The translations under genes and the position numbers were made by a program. A DNA stretch of 47,325 bases from Bacilli bacterium (GTDB taxonomy: Bacteria > Bacillota_I > Bacilli_A > RF39 > UBA660), in NCBI GenBank assembly GCA_017936845.1, contig JAGBES010000008.1, positions 1 through 47,325 on the forward strand. The letters run 5' to 3'. This document shows positions 25,374 to 32,301 of the stretch, piece after piece; positions within the stretch are counted from its first letter, which is position 1, and every line of letters starts with the position of its first letter. The notes beneath the pieces are model-generated. The model saw nothing but the letters and a program-made list of their open reading frames with translations. It had not been told where the DNA came from and did no database searches.

Positions 25374-25399
25374 TAAAAAAAATTCAAACTATTTGAATT
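25374..25399 (-). terminator. Rho-independent terminator of the sigH operon
   Basis: Minus strand: AATTCAAA, TAG loop, TTTGAATT and a T8 run, immediately after the sigH stop. Confidence 0.8.
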
Positions 25400-25400
25400 C

Positions 25401-26018
25401 TTAATTTATTACATCTTTTAAATACTTTTTTATCTTTATTCTTATTCTTTGAATAGCATTATCAACTGATTTTACATCCTTATCTATTACTTCAGCTATT
25501 TCTTTATATTCAAATCCATCTAATTTTAATTGTAGAACTTGCATTTCAAAATCTGTTAGAATATCTGTTATTTTATTTATTAATTCTTCATTTGTTTCGT
25601 TTGAAATAATTATATTTTCTGGATTATATTCACTATCACCTAAAAAAGTTTCTAAATTTATATAATCATCATTAAAATTTAGTTCAAATGATATTGAATC
25701 ATTAAGGATTCTATGTTTTTGTCTATTTGCGGATATTACTGAACTTATTATTTTTCTTTCAATACATGTCTTAGCATATGTAAAAAAAAGTGTATCTTTA
25801 TTTTCTTTATAGTGATTAATAGCACTATTTAATCCCAACATTCCTTCTTGAATTAAATCATTTACATCTAATCCTGTATTTTGACAATATTTTTTATAAA
25901 ATTTATTAGCTATTTTGTTTATAAGTGGATTATATTTTTCATATATTAAATCTATTGATTCTTCATTTTCATTTATATAACTCAATATTTCATTGTCATT
26001 ATATTCTTTATAATTCAA
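25401..26018 (-). CDS. sigH: RNA polymerase sigma factor, SigH-like
   Basis: A 205-residue sigma-70-family factor. Region 2 is DVNDLIQEGMLGLNSAINHY with TFFTYA-like TLFFTYAKTCIERKI. Region 4 is EMQVLQLKLDGFEYKEIAEVIDKDVKSVDNAIQRIRIKIKK as a helix-turn-helix (positions about 160-200). The order rlmB-sigH after mrnC is the one seen around Bacillus sigH, where it controls post-exponential and competence genes; here a link to the prepilin genes is only a possibility. It starts 1 base after the rlmB stop and is the last gene of the operon. Confidence 0.85.
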   Translation of the reverse strand: MNYKEYNDNEILSYINENEESIDLIYEKYNPLINKIANKFYKKYCQNTGLDVNDLIQEGMLGLNSAINHYKENKDTLFFTYAKTCIERKIISSVISANRQKHRILNDSISFELNFNDDYINLETFLGDSEYNPENIIISNETNEELINKITDILTDFEMQVLQLKLDGFEYKEIAEVIDKDVKSVDNAIQRIRIKIKKYLKDVIN

Positions 26019-26019
26019 T

Positions 26020-26721
26020 TTATCCCAACTCTCTTTGTGTTACTGCTTCATATATAATAATCCCAGCTGCTACACTAGCATTTAAACTATTTGTTTTTCC
26101 ATACATTGGAATACTAGCTATGAAATCTATATTATCTTTTACAAGTCTAGACATCCCGCTACCTTCATTTCCTATTACAATAGCTATTTTACCTTTATAA
26201 TCAATTTTTTTATAGTTTGTTCCATTCATATCTGTTCCAACAATCCAAAATCCTTGTCTTTTTAATTCATTTATCGCATTAACTATATTTGTAACTCTTG
26301 CTATTTTTATATTTTCTGTTGTTCCAACACTTGTTTTTATTACGGTAGCGTTTACTTCTACACTTCTATCTTTTGGGATTATTATTCCATCTACTCCTGA
26401 TGCTTCGCATGTTCTTATTATTGCTCCTAAATTATGAGGATCTTCTAAATGGTCTAATATTACAATTAAAGGATTTTCTTTTATTAATAATTCTTCTATA
26501 TCAACATATTTATAATCTTCTACTTCTAAAATAATTCCTTGATGAAGTCCATTTACTATTTTATCCATTTCATATTTTTCTAAATATTTAATTTTTATAT
26601 TATTTTTGATAAGTAAATTTAAAATTTCTTCTTCTTTAAAATTTTTATATAGTATTGCTTTATTTATTTTCTTTTTCTTTTTTAATGTTTCAATTGCTAC
26701 ATTTTTACCATATATATACAT
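26020..26721 (-). CDS. rlmB: 23S rRNA (guanosine 2'-O) methyltransferase, TrmH/RlmB family
   Basis: A 233-residue SPOUT methyltransferase. An N-terminal L30e-like substrate-binding part starts YIYGKNVAIETLKK. The knot motifs are LDHLEDPHNLGAIIRTCEA (motif 1), IVIGNEGSGMSRL (motif 2) and IPMYGKTNSLNASVAAGIIIYE (motif 3, binding AdoMet). It methylates a 23S rRNA G residue. It lies between a rhodanese gene (4 bp) and sigH (1 bp), all in one operon. Confidence 0.93.
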   Translation of the reverse strand: MYIYGKNVAIETLKKKKKINKAILYKNFKEEEILNLLIKNNIKIKYLEKYEMDKIVNGLHQGIILEVEDYKYVDIEELLIKENPLIVILDHLEDPHNLGAIIRTCEASGVDGIIIPKDRSVEVNATVIKTSVGTTENIKIARVTNIVNAINELKRQGFWIVGTDMNGTNYKKIDYKGKIAIVIGNEGSGMSRLVKDNIDFIASIPMYGKTNSLNASVAAGIIIYEAVTQRELG

Positions 26722-26725
26722 TTTA

Positions 26726-27073
26726 TCACCTAACTATATCATATTCCCAATTAGATATTCCACCCATATCATAAACATTGGTATAACCCATATCTATTAA
26801 CTTTCGTGCTGCTTGTTTACTTCTATTTCCACTAGCACAATATACAATTATTTTTTCATCTTTTTTATAGTTTATTGTTTCTAGTTTGTCAAGTGGTATA
26901 TTAACACTACTTTCTATATGACCACTATTATATTCTGCTTCACTTCTAACATCTATTATTTTAGTTTTTGTTATTTCATTAAAAGTTTCTTTCATACTTA
27001 TTGTTTTATATGTTATTTTAGAAGAACATCCTACTAGTAATAAAATACTAATTATAGAAAGAAATTTTTTCAT
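26726..27073 (-). CDS. rhodanese-domain lipoprotein
   Basis: A 115-residue protein. The lipobox LLLVGC (lipid-modified Cys16) marks an extracytoplasmic lipoprotein. A single rhodanese domain follows (IDVRSEAEYNSGHIESSVNIP, then the active loop VYCASGNRSKQAA with the sulfur-carrying Cys). It could move sulfur or act in thiol redox at the outer face of the membrane. It is inserted between mrnC (1 bp) and rlmB in the otherwise familiar mrnC-rlmB-sigH order. Confidence 0.88.
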   Translation of the reverse strand: MKKFLSIISILLLVGCSSKITYKTISMKETFNEITKTKIIDVRSEAEYNSGHIESSVNIPLDKLETINYKKDEKIIVYCASGNRSKQAARKLIDMGYTNVYDMGGISNWEYDIVR

Positions 27074-27074
27074 T

Positions 27075-27446
27075 TTATCCCTCCAATATATAGTTCATTA
27101 TATCATTAATTCTATCATTTTTATTATTAATATACAAGTAACCTATTATTGTTTCAAAACCTGTTGCTTCTTTATATGTTTTTATATCTGTATTTTTAGG
27201 TGATTTATGACTTTTATGATTACGACCTCTATAAATAATAGATATTTCTTTTTCATCAAAAAAATTATCTTCTAACATCTTATTTAAAAAATTAGCTTGT
27301 CCTTTAGCACTTACATATTTTATTGCTTCTTTTTGAAGTTCATTTACATTACATATTCCTTTATCAATTAAATATTTTCTTATATATACTTCATAAATAG
27401 AATCGCCTAAATAAGCTAAAGCAAGAACATTTATATCTCTATTCAT
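27075..27446 (-). CDS. mrnC: Mini-ribonuclease III
   Basis: A 123-residue single RNase III domain without the dsRNA-binding domain. The signature LALAYLGDSIYEVYIRKYL contains the catalytic Asp and Glu, and SAKGQANFLNKML, YRGRNHKSH and TGFETIIGYLYI complete the family pattern. It matures 23S rRNA ends. I use the ATG at 27446 rather than the GTG at 27452; it overlaps the rbgA stop as ATGAATAG. Confidence 0.93.
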   Translation of the reverse strand: MNRDINVLALAYLGDSIYEVYIRKYLIDKGICNVNELQKEAIKYVSAKGQANFLNKMLEDNFFDEKEISIIYRGRNHKSHKSPKNTDIKTYKEATGFETIIGYLYINNKNDRINDIMNYILEG

Positions 27447-28308
27447 AATCACTTATTCGATCAAAGGTAATACCTTTAATATATCCTTCTTTTATATCAT
27501 TAATTACAATGCTACAAACTCTATCATAATCAACTTCTCCACCTTTAATTAAACATCCTCTTTTTTTACCTATTGTATCAAATACTTCTATAAAATCTGG
27601 ATCTATTTCACTTATATTATATCTTTCTTTTAAGATATTTGGATAATATTTATATAGTGTTTCTATTATATAACAAACAACTTTTTCAATTGGTAATATT
27701 TCTTCTTTTATAGCTGTTAGACTTGCTAGATTGAGTGCTACTTTTTCTTCTTCAAATTTAGGCCATAGTATACCTGGAGTATCTAATAATTCCAATGATT
27801 CATTTATTCTAATCCAATTTAAGTTTTTAGTAACACCTGGTTTATTTCCTACATTAGTTGCATTTTTTCCTACTAATCTATTTATTAAAGTTGATTTGCC
27901 TACATTAGGTATTCCTGTTATTAATATTCTTGTTCTTCTATTTTCTAATCCTTTTTCTAATCTTTTTTTGTTTTTTTCTTCTAATACTTTATCTGTTAAT
28001 TTTAAAATACTAGGAATAGATTTTTTATCATTTAAATTACATAATATTACATAATATCCTTTTTTTTCATAATATTTAACCCATTTTTTTGTTTCTTCTA
28101 AATCACACAAATCTGATTTTGTCATAATAAGTATTCTAGGTTTATTTTTAATAAAATTTTCTATATCTACTATTTTAGATGAATATGGCATTCTAGCATC
28201 TATTACTTCATAGACAATATCTATTAAATTTAAATTTTCACTTATTTGTCTTTTAGTTTTTGCCATATGTCCTGGATACCAATTGATATTAGTTTTATTT
28301 TCATTCAT
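27439..28308 (-). CDS. rbgA: ribosome biogenesis GTPase RbgA (YlqF)
   Basis: A 289-residue circularly permuted GTPase. Motifs come in the order G4 TKSD (63-66), G1 GIPNVGKST (132-140), G2 Thr160 and G3 DTPG (176-179). The N-terminal NWYPGHMAKT is typical. It acts in late assembly of the 50S subunit. SD GGAAGTG. The 5' end of this gene is duplicated twice further upstream (near 31000 and 32064), and an Xre gene ends 34 bases before its start without a terminator in between, so the promoter at 28741 probably drives both. Confidence 0.95.
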   Translation of the reverse strand: MNENKTNINWYPGHMAKTKRQISENLNLIDIVYEVIDARMPYSSKIVDIENFIKNKPRILIMTKSDLCDLEETKKWVKYYEKKGYYVILCNLNDKKSIPSILKLTDKVLEEKNKKRLEKGLENRRTRILITGIPNVGKSTLINRLVGKNATNVGNKPGVTKNLNWIRINESLELLDTPGILWPKFEEEKVALNLASLTAIKEEILPIEKVVCYIIETLYKYYPNILKERYNISEIDPDFIEVFDTIGKKRGCLIKGGEVDYDRVCSIVINDIKEGYIKGITFDRISDYE

Positions 28309-28324
28309 AAAATCACTTCCTTAT
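28279..28324 (-). repeat. rbgA start-region repeat, copy A (in the intact gene)
   Basis: SD, ATG and first ten codons of rbgA, ending in AATATCAATTGG. Copies B (30972-31020) and C (32036-32084) match it at about 41 of 48 positions, and share the reading M-x-E-N-K-T-N-I-N. Confidence 0.75.
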
Positions 28325-28342
28325 TGTTTTATAAATAAAGTT

Positions 28343-28708
28343 TTATTTAACGTTCTTATTAATACTATTATCTAAATAGCTGCCAATTAATTCTTCAGCG
28401 TTTTCTTTTAATTCAGGAGAAACTACTCCTAATGTTTTTATTAACATAAATTTGAACTTACTTTGTTGATCTAATGGTTGGTTTTCTAGATATTCTCTAA
28501 AGCCATCTAAATCTGAATAATCATCTAATGTTATACCTAAATTATCCAAACCATACTTAAGAGTCCTAAAATTCATTTCTCTTTTCCCTTTTTCTAGTGC
28601 ACTTATATAAGCTTTTGTTACTAAAAAATATTCAGCCATTTGCTCCATATTTAAATCTTTTGCTATTCTAATCATTCGTAAAGTCATTATACTTGTATTT
28701 TTTGCCAT
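28343..28708 (-). CDS. Xre-family helix-turn-helix regulator
   Basis: A 121-residue protein. An HTH of the Xre/Cro type lies at about 10-65 (LNMEQMAEYFLVTKAYISALEKGKREM), with a C-terminal helical part of unknown role. SD GAGGAG 8 bases before ATG. It has an extended -10 promoter directly behind the terminator of the DUF6870 gene. It is the last gene of the accessory island before rbgA and probably co-transcribed with it. It may regulate its own cassette; no operator was identified. Confidence 0.8.
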   Translation of the reverse strand: MAKNTSIMTLRMIRIAKDLNMEQMAEYFLVTKAYISALEKGKREMNFRTLKYGLDNLGITLDDYSDLDGFREYLENQPLDQQSKFKFMLIKTLGVVSPELKENAEELIGSYLDNSINKNVK

Positions 28709-28740
28709 ATTATCATCTCCTCAAGATTTCAGTTTACTCA

Positions 28741-28749
28741 ATTATACCA
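28741..28749 (-). promoter_or_regulatory. extended -10 promoter (TGGTATAAT) of the Xre-rbgA unit
   Basis: TGG-TATAAT on the minus strand directly after the T-run of a hairpin (28751-28777). The same layout, hairpin, T-run and TGn-10 box, occurs before repeat copies B (31036-31044) and C (32098-32108), although no clear -35 box is seen in any of them. Confidence 0.6.
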
Positions 28750-28750
28750 T

Positions 28751-28777
28751 AAAAAAGTAAATTGATTATTTATACTT
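28751..28777 (-). terminator. terminator of the DUF6870 gene
   Basis: Minus strand: AAGTATAAAT, short loop, ATTTACTT and a T6 run, with a one-base bulge. It overlaps the DUF6870 stop codon. Confidence 0.55.
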
Positions 28778-29054
28778 ATCTATATAAATTTTTCAGAACA
28801 TTAGTTAAACAATCTTTTGCTGTTTTATTAGTATTATCTGAAAATCTAATTTGTACTAAGTGCCCATTTATTTTAAATACATATGGGTTTTCTACTACAG
28901 TTAAAAAATCTAATATTCTTTCTTCTTTAGGTTTTCTTTTATCTATTTTTAACTCTTTTATATCAGGTATATCATCAGGATTTATATCATTTAAATCCAT
29001 ATTTTTATATTTTTCAATCTTTTCTATTATTTTATCTACACCATATTTTTTCAT
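28776..29054 (-). CDS. DUF6870-like small protein
   Basis: A 92-residue protein. The part ERILDFLTVVENPYVFKING, followed by VQIRFSDNTNKTAKDCLTNVL, matches the pattern of DUF6870 (a conserved NPY motif and a C-terminal DCL). This family is usually carried on conjugative or integrative elements of Bacillota; the function is unknown. SD AAAGGAA. Its presence supports the accessory nature of the island. Confidence 0.6.
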   Translation of the reverse strand: MKKYGVDKIIEKIEKYKNMDLNDINPDDIPDIKELKIDKRKPKEERILDFLTVVENPYVFKINGHLVQIRFSDNTNKTAKDCLTNVLKNLYR

Positions 29055-29234
29055 ATATTTTCCTTTCTAGTTTAAAGTGTTCAACGTCGACCTCAACTTA
29101 ACAATTCTTCATCAAAATAATCATTATTTCGTATTTATTTTGACATATTTTATAATTTTTAACAATTCTACGAAAAAATATGTAAGATCTAAATCTTTTA
29201 AATCCCTTTATTTATAAAGGTTTTAAGAAAGTGT
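29055..29234. other. intergenic part of the accessory island
   Basis: Contains the distal half of repeat D (the TATGTAAGATCT box at 29180-29191 and the hairpin 29204-29220) and, near 29073-29098, a local GC-rich patch with a GTCGAC palindrome between GTTCAAC and CTTAAC. No gene was found. Confidence 0.5.
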
Positions 29235-29270
29235 TCAATAAATCGATATCAGCCAATTGATATTGCAAAC
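29169..29270 (-). repeat. island repeat, copy D
   Basis: Minus strand: AATATCAATTGGCTGATATC, then a hairpin CCTTTATAAATAAAGGG (29204-29220), then AGATCTTACATA (29180-29191) 12-13 bases on. Copies B and C have the same three parts at the same spacing (21-23 bases from the hairpin to TAAGAT). Here the part upstream of AATATCAATTGG is not the rbgA start but a copy of sequence E (30540-30595). Confidence 0.65.
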
Positions 29271-29333
29271 GGGAAGCCCATTATTATTTTTTTCTATATT
29301 TTTTACATTTCTATTTTTTTTATTATTAGGCAT
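29235..29333 (-). CDS. small ORF (32 residues) overlapping the end of rhuM
   Basis: The ATG at 29333 has AAGGAG 7-8 bases upstream, inside the end of the rhuM-like gene. The peptide contains RNVKNIEKNNNGLPVCNINW. The remnant at 30486-30705 encodes RNVKDIEKNNNGIAPVAINW, so the two are related. It may be expressed, but it may equally be the junction of a recombination event. Confidence 0.35.
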   Translation of the reverse strand: MPNNKKNRNVKNIEKNNNGLPVCNINWLISIY

Positions 29334-30366
29334 TTTCATCACTCCTTAAATAAATTTCTGACTCTTCCATCAATAAATCAAAATCTGATTTATATAATTT
29401 GTCCTGTTTTATTCTATATTTTTCAAATTCTGTTAATGCTTTATCACAAGCAATCTCATGTGATATTTTTCCAGCATCTTTTAATATATCTCTATCATCT
29501 GCAAATAAAAATTTATCAATTCTATTTGCCCAATCTTCCATTGTCATTGGAATATGTCTTCTTGCTCTATTTTCTGCAATTTCTAAAAATGCACTAACTA
29601 TACCTTCCAAGTCTTGTAACTCATCTTTAGATAAATAATTTTTAGCAATTATAACATCAGATTCCATTATTTTACCATTAGGATAATTTTTCCAAGAAGT
29701 CAAGCCCATATGTTCTTTTTCTGAATTTACTCTATCATAAATAATTTCTGCAGCAGTCTTTCTAGATACTGCATAATGCATTTTGTTTTGTACTTTTTTA
29801 AAAAATTCAATTGATATTGGAGATTTAGGATCATAATCAATACTTGTAGCATATATATCTGTTACTTTTTGATAAAATCTCCTTTCTGATAACCTTATTT
29901 CTCTAATTTCTTCTAATAATTTTTCAAAATAATCTTTATCAATGAAAGAACCATTTTTCATTCTTTCTTTGTCTAATACATATCCTTGAATAGTAAAAGT
30001 TTTTAATACATTTGTTGCCCATCTTCTAAATTGTGTTGCTCTTAATGAATTTACTCTGTATCCAACAGAAATTATAGCATCCAAATTATAAAATTCAACA
30101 TTTCTTTTAACATTTCTAGTTCCCTCTTTTTGAACTAATTCCATTTTGGAATAAGTTGAATCTTTATCTAATTCTTTCTCATTATATATATTTATAAGAT
30201 GCTTTGCTATTGCAGGCTGTTCAACATCAAATAATTCTGCCATAGCTTTTTGTGTCATCCATAAAGTCTCATTTTCATATCTAACTTGAATACCTTTATC
30301 CTTTTCCTGAAGTTTAAATGTTATAAATTCTTCAGTGCTACTTCTTATTATTAAATCTTTTGCCAA
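29326..30366 (-). CDS. RhuM-family virulence protein
   Basis: A 346-residue protein. VRYENETLWMTQKAMAELFD, FYNLDAIISVGYRVNS and RRWATNVLKTFTIQGYVLD are hallmarks of the RhuM family (named from Salmonella SPI-3), whose N-terminal part resembles DNA-binding antirepressors; biochemical function is not known. The frame could open at 30453, but AAAGGAG lies 9 bases before a TTG at 30366 and the family similarity begins there (AKDLIIRSS), so I use that start. It is flanked by two diverged direct repeats (29235-29325 and 30486-30600), suggesting insertion as a unit. Confidence 0.82.
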   Translation of the reverse strand: MAKDLIIRSSTEEFITFKLQEKDKGIQVRYENETLWMTQKAMAELFDVEQPAIAKHLINIYNEKELDKDSTYSKMELVQKEGTRNVKRNVEFYNLDAIISVGYRVNSLRATQFRRWATNVLKTFTIQGYVLDKERMKNGSFIDKDYFEKLLEEIREIRLSERRFYQKVTDIYATSIDYDPKSPISIEFFKKVQNKMHYAVSRKTAAEIIYDRVNSEKEHMGLTSWKNYPNGKIMESDVIIAKNYLSKDELQDLEGIVSAFLEIAENRARRHIPMTMEDWANRIDKFLFADDRDILKDAGKISHEIACDKALTEFEKYRIKQDKLYKSDFDLLMEESEIYLRSDENA

Positions 30367-30485
30367 TTTTATCATCTCCTTTGTCTGAAATATTAGTTTT
30401 CCATAAGTCATAATTACCTTTGTTGTTTTATATTTTTTATTATTTTTTAACAATAAAAATGAAAAATTAATAAAGAAAAATTTCT

Positions 30486-30705
30486 TTATTTATAAAAGTT
30501 TGAAAGTGGTTTACCATAAGGCAGATTATCCCAGTTGATAGCCACAGGTGCGATACCATTATTATTTTTTTCTATATCTTTTACATTTCTAGTTCTATCT
30601 TTTTGAACTAGTAAGAATTTTTTACTAGTTAAATCCAAATTTAATTCTTTATCTTCATAAATCATAATTTCATTATCAATAATATTGCTTCTTTCATCTA
30701 CTATA
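30486..30705 (-). pseudogene. C-terminal remnant related to the small ORF at 29235 (sequence E)
   Basis: An open frame without a start or SD ends at TAA (30486-30488). It reads KKFLLVQKDRTRNVKDIEK, then NNNGIAPVAINWDNLPYGKP and LSNFYK. It resembles the end of a larger protein whose 5' part is gone. The DNA coding RNVKDIEKNNNG is 35 of 36 identical to the copy at 29290-29325. I do not recognise the parent family. Confidence 0.45.
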
Positions 30706-30888
30706 TTTTATCATATTACAAACAATTTATATATATATTTTTATTAATTATCATATTTTAGCAATATCGAATTTAGTCTTATTTTATAAGGTATCACGTT
30801 GTCCCTATCAACCCTAAAAATGTATAACAAAAAAAGCACTATTTCAGTTCTTTTCATCATTTTATTATCAAAAATATATCATTTTTAT
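30706..30888. other. non-coding part of the accessory island
   Basis: Together with its neighbours this belongs to a 630-base stretch without a full gene. A CTTATTTTATAAG hairpin near 30779-30791 with CACGTTGTCCC beyond it may be a fourth, worn copy of the island repeat. Nothing else is recognisable. Confidence 0.35.
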
Positions 30889-31020
30889 ATGAAAAGTTGT
30901 AAGATATCATTTTAAGAAAATCCTTATTTTATAAGGCTAAATTCATTGTACTAGCAAAAATCTTAACCAAGCAGTTTATATTAGTTTTATTTTCATACAT
31001 AAAATCAACTCCTTAAAGTT
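30889..31020 (-). repeat. island repeat, copy B, beginning with an rbgA start-like segment
   Basis: Minus strand: AACTTTAAGGAGTTG, then ATG and nine rbgA-like codons (ending at 30972), a CCTTATAAAATAAGG hairpin (30922-30936) and GATATCTTACAA (30897-30908). The first 49 bases match copy C at 42 positions. Beyond codon 9 there is no similarity to rbgA. Confidence 0.7.
30929..31000 (-). CDS. short ORF (23 residues) beginning like RbgA
   Basis: SD AAGGAG and ATG at 31000. The peptide MYENKTNINCLVKIFASTMN, followed by LAL, ends inside the repeat hairpin. The first nine residues mirror RbgA (MNENKTNIN). Probably a truncated target-gene end rather than a working protein. Confidence 0.35.
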   Translation of the reverse strand: MYENKTNINCLVKIFASTMNLAL

Positions 31021-31035
31021 TTTTAAATCTATATA

Positions 31036-31044
31036 ATTATAGCA
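31036..31044 (-). promoter_or_regulatory. extended -10 promoter (TGCTATAAT) before repeat B
   Basis: TGC-TATAAT on the minus strand right after the T-run of the terminator at 31049-31077, 36 bases before the short ORF at 31000. Confidence 0.55.
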
Positions 31045-31048
31045 TAAA

Positions 31049-31077
31049 AAAAGCATATTTTAAACTTATATGCTTTA
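31049..31077 (-). terminator. terminator of the unknown gene at 31084
   Basis: Minus strand: AAAGCATAT, loop, ATATGCTTT, then T-run. The 9-bp stem is perfect and lies 7 bases past the stop codon. Confidence 0.8.
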
Positions 31078-31083
31078 AACAAC

Positions 31084-31815
31084 TTATTTATGTATTTTTC
31101 CATTTTCTAAATCTAAATTATTTTGAAAATAATTTACAAATCCATCAAGGTTATCCAATCCTTCAGATTTTAAATCAATTAATGAAGATATGCTAAGAAT
31201 TATTGATAACATATCTGTATTACCATCATTATCCATTACCATTTTAATTTTATCAGGATTAATAACTTTTTTACCTAAATGGGTATACATATTCCAATTT
31301 TCCATTCTTAATGATTCTAAATCAGAATACTTTCCAAATTCCCATTTCATATTAGATGAATTTAAGTAACCTTTATTCTTTGCTATTATTTTTTTAAAAT
31401 CAAAATCTTTAGAATTATAATCACTATTTTGATAATCTTCACCATCTATTAAATCTAGAATTAAAAGACATCTATTTTTTTCGTCATTATAAAACTTTTT
31501 ATATACTAATTCCATTATTTCATCGTAAATAGTAATATCTCCAGTAGGTAAATTTTTATATTGAGGATTTTCTCTTAACTTTTTAACTATATTATCGTAT
31601 TCCCATCTTATCCAAACATCTGCAGTTCTTAATAATCCTATAATTCCTTTTGAAAAATAAATCGTATCATGTCCTTCATCAGTTTTTGTCATGTTTTCGC
31701 GTTTTTCCGGAACTGAAGTAAGTCCATTCATTTCGATATTATATAAATTTACACTCCTAGTAAAATGAAAACAAGTATCATTATTAAATACTTTATCTAA
31801 CAAAACTTTTTCCAT
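31084..31815 (-). CDS. unknown protein, possible ADP-ribosyltransferase-like fold
   Basis: A 243-residue protein. FHFTRSVNLYNIEMNGL near the N-terminus, followed by DTIYFSKGIIGLL, recalls the His-then-Tyr arrangement at the NAD site of DarT/PARP-like ART folds (H-T, then Y-F-S). No convincing catalytic Glu motif can be assigned, so this is only a hint. It is the only gene of a cassette bounded by repeats B and C. A GGTGAT site lies 5 bases before the second of two tandem ATGs (31815), which I take as start. A toxin or defence role would fit the setting, but no antitoxin is visible. Confidence 0.45.
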   Translation of the reverse strand: MEKVLLDKVFNNDTCFHFTRSVNLYNIEMNGLTSVPEKRENMTKTDEGHDTIYFSKGIIGLLRTADVWIRWEYDNIVKKLRENPQYKNLPTGDITIYDEIMELVYKKFYNDEKNRCLLILDLIDGEDYQNSDYNSKDFDFKKIIAKNKGYLNSSNMKWEFGKYSDLESLRMENWNMYTHLGKKVINPDKIKMVMDNDGNTDMLSIILSISSLIDLKSEGLDNLDGFVNYFQNNLDLENGKIHK

Positions 31816-31950
31816 CATATCACCAATCTTTCATTTATAATTATACACTATTTTTCAATTATAGAAAACTAGTATGGGATGTCGTTATCACATCAATAAT
31901 TCCTATAGCATTTTTTCACTAAAAATCCCTTAAAATTAAAAAATACATTA

Positions 31951-32084
31951 TTTTTGCAAAAACATGTAAGATCAAATTACTTATTTTCTCTTATTTTATG
32001 AAGTTTTTAAGGAGTTGGAAAAAACCGTTGTCAGACAATTGATATTTGTTTTATTTTCGTTCATAAAATCAATTCTTTAAAGTT
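31951..32084 (-). repeat. island repeat, copy C, beginning with an rbgA start-like segment
   Basis: Minus strand: ATG (32064) and codons for M-N-E-N-K-T-N-I-N, AATATCAATTGTCTGACAAC, a weak hairpin at about 31990-32003 and GATCTTACATG (31963-31973). Spacing matches copies B and D. The peptide start is identical to RbgA residues 1-9. Confidence 0.7.
31996..32064 (-). CDS. short ORF (22 residues) beginning like RbgA
   Basis: MNENKTNINCLTTVFSNSLK, then TS, stopping at TAA 31996-31998. Like the ORF at 30929 it shares only the first nine residues with RbgA and then diverges, although both continue with Cys-Leu. The SD is weak (AAAGAATTG). Confidence 0.3.
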   Translation of the reverse strand: MNENKTNINCLTTVFSNSLKTS

Positions 32085-32097
32085 CTAAATTTATTTA

Positions 32098-32108
32098 AGT
32101 ATACCACA
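32098..32108 (-). promoter_or_regulatory. extended -10 promoter (TGTGGTATACT) before repeat C
   Basis: TGG-TATACT directly after the T7 run of the hairpin at 32108-32136, in the same arrangement as at 28741 and 31036. Confidence 0.5.
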
Positions 32109-32136
32109 AAAAAGATAGATTTTATAGTAATCTATC
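32108..32136 (-). terminator. terminator bordering repeat C
   Basis: Minus strand: GATAGATT, loop, AATCTATC, then T-run. It would end transcripts from the HD-domain gene and the scraps behind it. Confidence 0.75.
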
Positions 32137-32145
32137 ATAAATAAA

Positions 32146-32221
32146 TCAATTCATTTTATAATATTCTTCTCTTGTTATAGACATTGATATTATATTCTTT
32201 TGTTAAATCATTTAAACTCAA
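32146..32221 (-). pseudogene. gene remnant
   Basis: GGTGATAAAA lies before a TTG at 32221 and gives SLNDLTKEYNINVYNKRRIL; a shifted frame from 32184 gives MSITREEYYKMN then stop. The second looks like a normal protein C-terminus, the first like an N-terminus, suggesting a deletion. The family is not recognised. Confidence 0.3.
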
Positions 32222-32301
32222 TTTTATCACCAAATCTATTTTATTCTATAAATTTTACCTTAAATAATTCATAAAAAATTAATTTTAATATCATATATAG
32301 A

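Larger units (their letters stand above)
31816..32301. other. intergenic stretch with repeat C and a small gene remnant
   Basis: Holds repeat C (31951-32084), its promoter and terminator (32098-32136), and open-frame scraps near 32146-32221. No complete gene is seen. Confidence 0.5.

Noticed and set aside
25245-25375. Operator with repeated TATGATA motifs upstream of the coiled-coil pair
   Set aside because: Short AT-rich repeats are expected by chance here, and no regulator is linked.
29073-29098. Integron attC-like site (GTTCAAC with CTTAAC around GTCGAC)
   Set aside because: The arms are not properly complementary and the motif does not recur at the other repeat copies.
29235-29333. UGA-as-Trp code (Mycoplasma-like), considered because of the AT-rich sequence
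   Set aside because: Conserved Trp positions use TGG (for example RbgA NWYPGH), and proteins have normal lengths under the standard code; TGA ends frames here.
28309-32301. CRISPR array or insertion sequence in the repeat-rich island
   Set aside because: Repeats are few, long, diverged and unevenly spaced, and no cas gene or transposase is present.
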